From positions 244,501 through 308,500 of the forward strand of contig CAJNDS010002520.1 in assembly GCA_905221605.1 (NCBI GenBank): DNA of 64,000 bases, given 5' to 3'. The translations under genes and the position numbers were made by a program. The DNA comes from Symbiodinium natans (Eukaryota; Sar; Dinophyceae; Suessiales; Symbiodiniaceae). Shown piece by piece: positions 1 through 64,000 of this stretch. The stretch's first letter is position 1, and each line of letters opens with the position of its first letter. Under the pieces are notes generated by a model. The model did no database searches, was not told where the DNA came from, and saw only the letters and a list, made by a program, of their open reading frames with translations.

Positions 1-114
1 GTGTGGAGAGTGTGGAGCACAGGGTTTGCTCCCAAACGTTGTTTTCCCTGTGCCCTCAGCATGACAAGTATAACTCTATGATGTGCAGACCATCACTTGT
101 GACCTTTGACCTTG

Positions 115-254
115 CCTTGGGGACCAAATGAACCCGGAAATTTGGGGGGGGGGGGGGGGGGGGGGGGGGCGGGGGGTCATCATCTACCCTATACTACTAG
201 AATTCCAGGTGTATGAACCATAAACCCTTTTTAGGGTTCATCTGGTCCCCAAGG
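115..254. mobile_element. Palindromic element, family L, copy 1
   Basis: 21-bp terminal inverted repeats CCTTGGGGACCAAATGAACC / GGTTCATCTGGTCCCCAAGG (one mismatch over 21) around a G run. A related copy lies at about 1141-1243, sharing the interior CCCTA-ACTACT-AATTCC, and a partial one at about 725-795. Confidence 0.72.
144..169 (+). repeat. G homopolymer
   Basis: 26 consecutive G inside a palindromic element. Confidence 0.95.
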
Positions 255-436
255 TTATGGAGTTCCAGAGCCAGGTTTCTGCGTCCGGTTAGCTATTGCA
301 TGGTGAGCGATTGACAGTAGGGGAGGGGTCCCCCAGAAATCTGTTGCGTAGATCTGGGCTGCTTGCCCTTTCAAAGCATCGGTAGCTTCTTAAGTTCCTG
401 AACCATGTCGTGATTGATGGCCAAGCAATGTCCCTT

Positions 437-515
437 TGGGGTTTAGGGTTTAGGGTTTCGGGTTTAGGGTCTCGGGTTTAGGGTTTAGGGTTTAGGGTTT
501 AGGGTTTAGGGTTTA
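437..515 (+). repeat. TTTAGGG telomere-like array
   Basis: About 11 units with a few C-for-A variants. Interstitial, not terminal. Confidence 0.95.
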
Positions 516-1577
516 AGTGTCTGAGTCGTCGCCGAGGCCCTGTCACGAGTGCAGGGTTTTGGGACAGCCAAACCGGGCGGGAGCATAGCCAAGCTCGTTG
601 CAAAAGGGTTTAGGGTTTAGGGTTGCTGCAGCCTGCCCAAAGGAGAAAACTCTCGGAACGCTGTTCGGCGCGCTGGGCCGCGTGGCACCATAGGATTTGG
701 AGTACAGAACAATGCCAAGACCCCAACCTGAGGACCAAATGAACCCTGAAAGTATACCACTATAATTCCTTTTGAGGTAATTACTGAGGTATATGAATCA
801 AGCCCTAATTAAACCCGTTTAGCATGTCTCAAGGTGACAAGCCCTTTTGTTGCACGGTGTCCTTTTTGCGGTGTACGATGTAGCGTAGTAAGCAGCTTCG
901 CCGATAGTTTGTCGATGATGTTCCTATTGATACGTAATTAGTGGACTCAGCAGCGATGTTTGTTGCCAACTTTACAATCTCCGCAGGTGGCTCCGCAAAC
1001 AGCGTGCCCATTTCTGGCTATGCCATCTCCACGGAAGGCAAGTGAAGAGTTGGAAAGTGAGGAGTAGTTTTGGAGTGGCGTCAACCACATAGCTTGTGGC
1101 ATTGGGTTGTTGAACTACCCGATAACATGCGAGTTCCGGACTTAATTGAACCCCAAAATTGGGGTCATGTGCCCTAGACTACTACAATTCCTATTAAGGC
1201 ACGTGAACCCGAAACCCTGTAAAAGTTCATTTGGTCCCCCAGGTTGGGTATCACAGGGGTCGTAATCATGGTGCCGCTTATGCGTCATAGAGAGCTATAT
1301 AAGACTCCTATACTTGGAGTCACGGCGGTGCGTTTGGTACTATAGGGGCCCTGAATATTGAGAAAAGGTCTTTTGCTTGTTATTATGGTATTGGGGACCA
1401 TACGGGAATAGTATTCGTAATTCTTCTGACCCCCTTAGTCATCTTCCCCTTGAGGGCACTTCACAGTTCAAGTCGACCGCGGTTGCCCTGAGTCTGTAAT
1501 TGCCCAGCCGGCCCTGCACACACAAGACCCTAAACCTAAACCCTAAATCCTAAACCCGAAGCCTGCTGTGCAAAACA

Positions 1578-1659
1578 ACCCTAAACCCTAAACCCTAAAC
1601 CCTGAACCCTAAACCCTAAACCCTAAACCCTAAACCCTAAACCCTAAACTTAAACCCTT
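1578..1659 (-). repeat. CCCTAAA telomere-like array
   Basis: About 11 units. A second array of about 8 units lies at 1783-1843. Confidence 0.95.
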
Positions 1660-3114
1660 AGCCCCAATGTGGCTGAGGCATCCTCTCCAAGGGCTCACAG
1701 CTGGCTGATGGCAATGGCCTGGCAGCGGTGCCTCCGCCACAGAAACCTCATTGGGTGATGTCTCCCCCTGTTGGCGCTCAGACCCTAAACCCTAAACCCT
1801 AAACCCTAAACCCTAAACCCTAAACCCTAAACCCTAAACCCTAGACCGGACAACAGTTCAGCACTTCAGTGCTTCTGATCTCTTTGGCTTCGTATCGTGC
1901 CGCGCATGTAGGGCGACTCATCTTGCCCAGGTGTCTTGCATGTTGCCGACACAGTTTGTGCCGCCCCTCAACCGCAACAATATCGGCCTCAGGGTAAAAC
2001 GGGAGGGTCCTGCGCGCAGAGAGAAGATGTGCGAGAATAGTTGCGCGCACAACAAAAGTTGGAGTTTGGCAGCTGTCTTTTGCCAGCCGCCCAGAACTAG
2101 CCCAGGCTGGCGACGGCTGGTCAAGATTTGGCGATGGACCCGATCCCTACCCGCGCAGCCGTTCGCAAGTGGCTCACCTGAGATGGGATGCCTTAAACAC
2201 CCCGAACTATTCTAAGCCCTAAGCCAAAGCTTGTAAGAAATCATGTTTTGTTGGCTGAGTAACGCGATTGTAGGGTTTAGAAATATAGGACTCTAGGATT
2301 ATCGGGCTGGTTATAGGGTCATAAAAGTTATTGGGTTTAGGGTGTAGAGTTTGTAGGGTTACAGGGCTTAACAGGGTTTATAGGGATCATCGGGTTCATA
2401 GTGTTTATAGCGTTATGGGGTTAGGGTTCAAGGTTTAGGGTAAGAAGTTTGTTTCCAAAGGGTTCGGGGCTTTCGGGGGTTAGTTACCACACCGAGCCTG
2501 GATGCAAAGAGCTGATGCAAAGGCTTCCAATTTGGGGTTCAGGGTTTAGGGTTTAGTGTTTCGGGTTTAGGGTTAAGTGGGGTTCAGAATCTCTTGAGCA
2601 GCTTACCGTCGAAACTCAACCCTATACGTCTGGCACTTGGCAAAAGAATCTTAATCAACCATCCTAACCTTGAAGCAGTCCCAAACCCTCCACCTTGAAT
2701 AAGAAGTCTGGGTTTCGTCAAGGTAGGAAGGGTTAGGGTTTGGGGGGGGGGGGGGTATTTGCTACTGTATGCTATCAACCCTAAACCCTAAAAGCCTTTC
2801 TCCGGGACGACTTGCGCTAGCCTCCTCGAACTCTGTATTGGCACTGGCGATCCACCGTTGCATGCCTGATGGTCTCAATGGTACCCTACATTTTTTCAGG
2901 GTTTAGGGTTGTCGGCTTTGCCGTATGGCCTTGTTTGAGCCCTAAATTTGGCAGGACGGGCTGGCAATCGACGGAGTTTATCTCTCCGCCTTCCGGCATG
3001 AAGAGACATCTCTTTAAGCCTCACTGTGTAGTTGGAGTTTCGGAGGCTGAGTAAGATTTAAGTTGCTCTGGGGTCCTGCGCGCAGAGTTGCTGAGCATGT
3101 TGCCTTGGGATGTT

Positions 3115-3228
3115 GGGATGTTCCCCCCTTATACGGATTCCCCCCTTATACGGATAGTCCTTAATAGGAGTGTTTCATCGAGGGTACTGGAATCGCCATT
3201 AAGGACTGCTAGCATAAGGGAGAACATC
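3115..3228. mobile_element. Palindromic element, family A
   Basis: Inverted ends GGGATGTTCCCCCCTTATA and TAAGGGAGAACATCT around AGTCCTTAATAGG/ATTAAGGACT. The same design recurs at 3380-3490. Confidence 0.72.
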
Positions 3229-3232
3229 TATA

Positions 3233-3322
3233 TAAGGTATACATATATATATGTATATATATATATGTTAGTATAAGGGAGAACATCTATGTAAGGTATA
3301 CATATATATATATATATATCAC

Positions 3323-3355
<33 letters not shown>

Positions 3356-3357
3356 GG
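3233..3357. repeat. AT microsatellite with duplicated element half
   Basis: Two TA-rich tracts, each preceded by a near-identical 30-bp right end of a family A palindrome (TAAGGGAGAACATCTAT), indicating local duplication. Confidence 0.85.
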
Positions 3358-3773
3358 GTTATATAGGGGAATAAGATTAAGAGTCCCTTTAGTACTAACA
3401 GTCCTAAATAGGGATCATAAGAGGGGGTACTATAGTCCCTATGTAGTCCCTATCCCTATTAAGAACTGTTAGTATAAGGGGAACTTCCCACTTTTTAGGG
3501 TTTGGCAGAAGTTTTAAGGTAGGGTTCAGGGTTTTGCTATTTGGGCCCGGTGACCCCGAAGACCCCCAAAGCCCCAACCTTCTGGACATACAGCAGCCTG
3601 AATAACTACAATCGTATCTTAGCAATCCAAAACCCTAAACCCTAAACCCTATAGTATGATCCTTAGGAAATGCGAAGTTCCCAAAGTACACATGGATTAC
3701 TAGTCAGCCCCCCCCCCCACCTTAGCATGACACCCCAAGATTTGGAAAATGCTAGGATTGTTGTTGTTTGTGG

Positions 3774-3776
<3 letters not shown>

Positions 3777-3832
<56 letters not shown>
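3777..3832 (+). repeat. 56-nt G homopolymer
   Basis: Uninterrupted G run. Long G runs also lie at 11289-11330 (42) and 13680-13703 (24). Exact lengths are prone to sequencing error. Confidence 0.93.
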
Positions 3833-4613
3833 CGGGGATGGGGTTTTGGCAAAGCTGGCAACAGATGTCGCCCTGGTTCAGTGCTGCTTGCTCAATAGAT
3901 TCAGCTTCGGATGTTTTCTGGCTTAGAAGGATGGGCTTAGGGTTAACATTTAGCATGTGTTTTACGAGGCTTGAACGGCTTCCTTTCATTGCTAAACCCT
4001 GGCTGAGGAAGTGGTTGGAGCCTGGAGAGTTTCCCGTCAAGGTGGAGACGCGGCTGAGTTTGGGTTTTAGGAGTTTAGGGCTTAGGCTTTCGTCGAGGGA
4101 TGTGCATGAAGTTTCATGGGGGTATTTCCCAAGAAGAGGTGGCCCCCTTATATTCCCCGAAAACACGATACTCCTGCTTCTGGGAACCCCCCCCAAAAAA
4201 AAATGGTACCTGATTTTCGGAATCCCCAATTTGGGTTGCTTTGGGGATACGGATGTCTTCAAGGCTAAGTCTGAGGAACTGCGTAGAAGGTTGCCTTTCG
4301 TGGCTGAGTCGGAAGATGTATGGTCCAGAAACCCTCAACCCTAAACGGCTGGCGGGGTCTCAAGGCGAATTGAAGGTGCCGTGTAGGTCTGGATCATATC
4401 TCTAGCAAAAGCTGTTAAAAGAATGAGGGAACCCCAATGCAGCTGGAAATTTGCGCCAAGCAAAGCTGGAAGCTTTGCACATCTGGCTTCCGGTGCTTAT
4501 TTGGGATGCAACCCTAAACTCTAAGCCCGAAACCCTAAACTCTAAGCCCTAACCGTCAAGTCTGACTTGAACCCATGAACCTTGCATGCCTTGTGCGAGA
4601 GTGAGCGTCGAAG

Positions 4614-4672
4614 CCCTAAACCCTAAACCGTCAACCCTAAACCCTAAACCCTAAACCCTAAACCCTAAACCC
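4614..4672 (-). repeat. CCCTAAA array before the 4684 exon
   Basis: C-rich array ending 12 bp before the first exon; the same exon is followed by TTTAGGG repeats at 4788-4860. Confidence 0.95.
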
Positions 4673-4683
4673 GGAGTGCCAAG

Positions 4684-63044
<58,361 letters not shown>

Positions 63045-63066
63045 GTCTTGGCTTGTTTCCGGTCTG

Positions 63067-63175
63067 CCCAAAGGGTCCTAAGTACCTATAGGGGGGGGAC
63101 ACTTACCCAAACCACAGTAATTCCTATTATAGAAAACCCTACTTTCTACGATGTAGGTACTTAGGACCCTTTGGG
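63067..63175. mobile_element. Palindromic element, family B, copy 2
   Basis: Also 109 bp, nearly identical to copy 1 through the interior (ATTCCTATTATAGAAA, ACTTTCTACGATGTAGGT). It starts 22 bp after the 62976 exon. Confidence 0.85.
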
Positions 63176-63238
63176 CTGTGGACTGCCGGGCCGGGGGTGT
63201 AATGGTCTAGGATGCAAGATCCATCGTGCCCCAACCCT

Positions 63239-63339
63239 ACTTGAGGGTTCATGGTACTTACTAAGGCCCTTTAGGGGAATTATAAGTAGGGTTATAAGTA
63301 CAGTTAGAATTGGTTAGCAAGTACCATGAACCTCCAAGT
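63239..63339. mobile_element. Palindromic element, family E, copy 2
   Basis: ACTTGAGGGTTCATGGTACT / AGTACCATGAACCTCCAAGT ends with TTATAAGTAGGG interior. Confidence 0.76.
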
Positions 63340-63584
63340 AGACCCTGTAAAGCCTGAACCCCAAAACTGACATCTTGGTTTCATTGAAGCAGACTGGTTG
63401 ATTTTGTGTTTCACTTCCGGGCTCCGATGACGCGGGGCTTCCGGAAAGCCCTCCCCACAGGGCTTGGGTGAATGCCATGTTGCTAGCACTGGCATCAATC
63501 CGCTCGTTGAGCCTGCACCATAGGTACCGAGAGTTGAAAAAACTACAGGGCCTCTCTTACCTGATTGGTTGACGCCACCAAGAT

Positions 63585-63872
63585 TTGGAGGCTCGCCAGA
63601 ATGGTCTGACACATGGACAGCGTGCCAAAGGTCGTATGGTGCGCAGGTGGTACGAGGCGAACTGTGGCACAGTCCTCTTGGGATTTGTTACGGGTGGAGC
63701 CGTATGCACCACTGTCTTGAAGGAACTGCGCTCCTGGGAGTTGCACATGTGTGCGCTTCAGGCTGAACAGTGGAAGGCAGCTGAGACCGTGCAGGAATGG
63801 GAGCATTCTGAGCACATCGCCAGAGAGGCCTGCTGGGCCTGCATCAGACTCACCAGAGAATGGGTTCCGGGT
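63585..63872 (+). CDS. Unassigned coding-like segment
   Basis: An open frame with coding-like composition: RRWYEANCGTVLLGFVTGG begins a hydrophobic stretch that could be one membrane segment, followed by a charged helical region (LQAEQWKAAETVQEWEH, IAREACWACIRLTREW). No family recognised. It could be a later exon of the giant gene or part of another gene. No convincing ATG context or splice sites were fixed. Confidence 0.38.
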
Positions 63873-64000
63873 TTAGGGCATAGGCCATCCGCAATCTCTC
63901 GACGGGACTTCTTCGGCAGTCCCAGTTTCAGCACGAACCCTTCTCGGCTTGAGAATCCACCTTGTGGATCAGCCTGACATCAGGCTTGTACCAGTAGTGC

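Larger units (their letters stand above)
1..4683. other. Stretch with no supported gene
   Basis: Contains telomere-like arrays, two G homopolymers, AT microsatellite and at least five palindromic element copies. Short coding-like peptides (KTLGTLFGALGRVAP near 652-697, TEFISPPSGMKRHL near 2965-3010, EPGEFPVKVETRLS near 4020-4060) could be further exons but lack clear splice borders. Confidence 0.5.

Noticed and set aside
437-515. Chromosome end or subtelomere
   Set aside because: Telomere-like arrays occur throughout the window in both orientations and are short, with exon-like sequence between them, so they are interstitial.
1931-2215. 94-codon + ORF
   Set aside because: Three overlapping ORFs on both strands, no domain and no splice support.
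3670-4344. A 224-codon + ORF with a polyglycine tract and its antisense polyproline ORF
   Set aside because: The ORFs exist because a 56-nt G run and a palindromic element keep frames open. No domain; at most a short exon (around 4020-4060) is hidden inside.

Overview
This window looks like nuclear DNA of a dinoflagellate, most likely a symbiodiniacean or a relative. The clues are plant-type TTTAGGG/CCCTAAA repeats scattered through the whole window, long low-complexity introns, tiny exons, occasional GC-AG introns, and an intronless gene for a ubiquitin-like plus FNIP-repeat protein of a kind I associate with dinoflagellates and Dictyostelium. No bacterial operons, rRNA, tRNA or CRISPR array were seen. 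Organism placement is inference. Exon borders were read by eye, without transcript data.

The main content, on the + strand from about 4.7 kb to at least 63.0 kb, reads as one giant gene (or at most a few adjacent ones) cut into about 70 short exons of 16-165 nt, separated by introns of roughly 0.1-3 kb. The peptides fall into two classes. From about 4.7 to 51 kb they carry hallmarks of IPT/TIG immunoglobulin-like domains: P-x-x-G-G-T-x-V, L-S-G-x-G-F, C-x-F-G or F-R-F-G, C-x-x-P, and a final S-x-D-x-x-x-F strand. Each domain is spread over three or four exons. From about 51.4 to 63.0 kb they carry cysteine-rich ephrin-receptor-like (GCC2/GCC3) signatures such as C-P-x-G-x-x-C-P. The architecture suggests a very large, probably extracellular or cell-surface, adhesion- or receptor-like protein. 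Neither end of the gene can be assigned.

Nested on the same strand inside one intron is a complete 641-codon single-exon ORF (23762-25687). It has a ubiquitin-like N-terminus and about 22 tandem 22-residue FNIP-type leucine-rich repeats. A possible second coding segment lies at the right edge (about 63.6-63.9 kb).

Most of the rest is intronic repeat. Telomere-like arrays show a striking bias: G-rich TTTAGGG arrays tend to follow exons, and C-rich CCCTAAA arrays tend to precede them. The two ends of many introns are therefore complementary. Several families of about 100-bp palindromic elements with terminal inverted repeats recur in introns, some touching or lying within about 25 bp of exon borders, as MITEs or introner elements would. 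There are also a cluster of perfect hairpins with TTC loops at 26.3-26.5 kb, long G homopolymers, and large microsatellite tracts.
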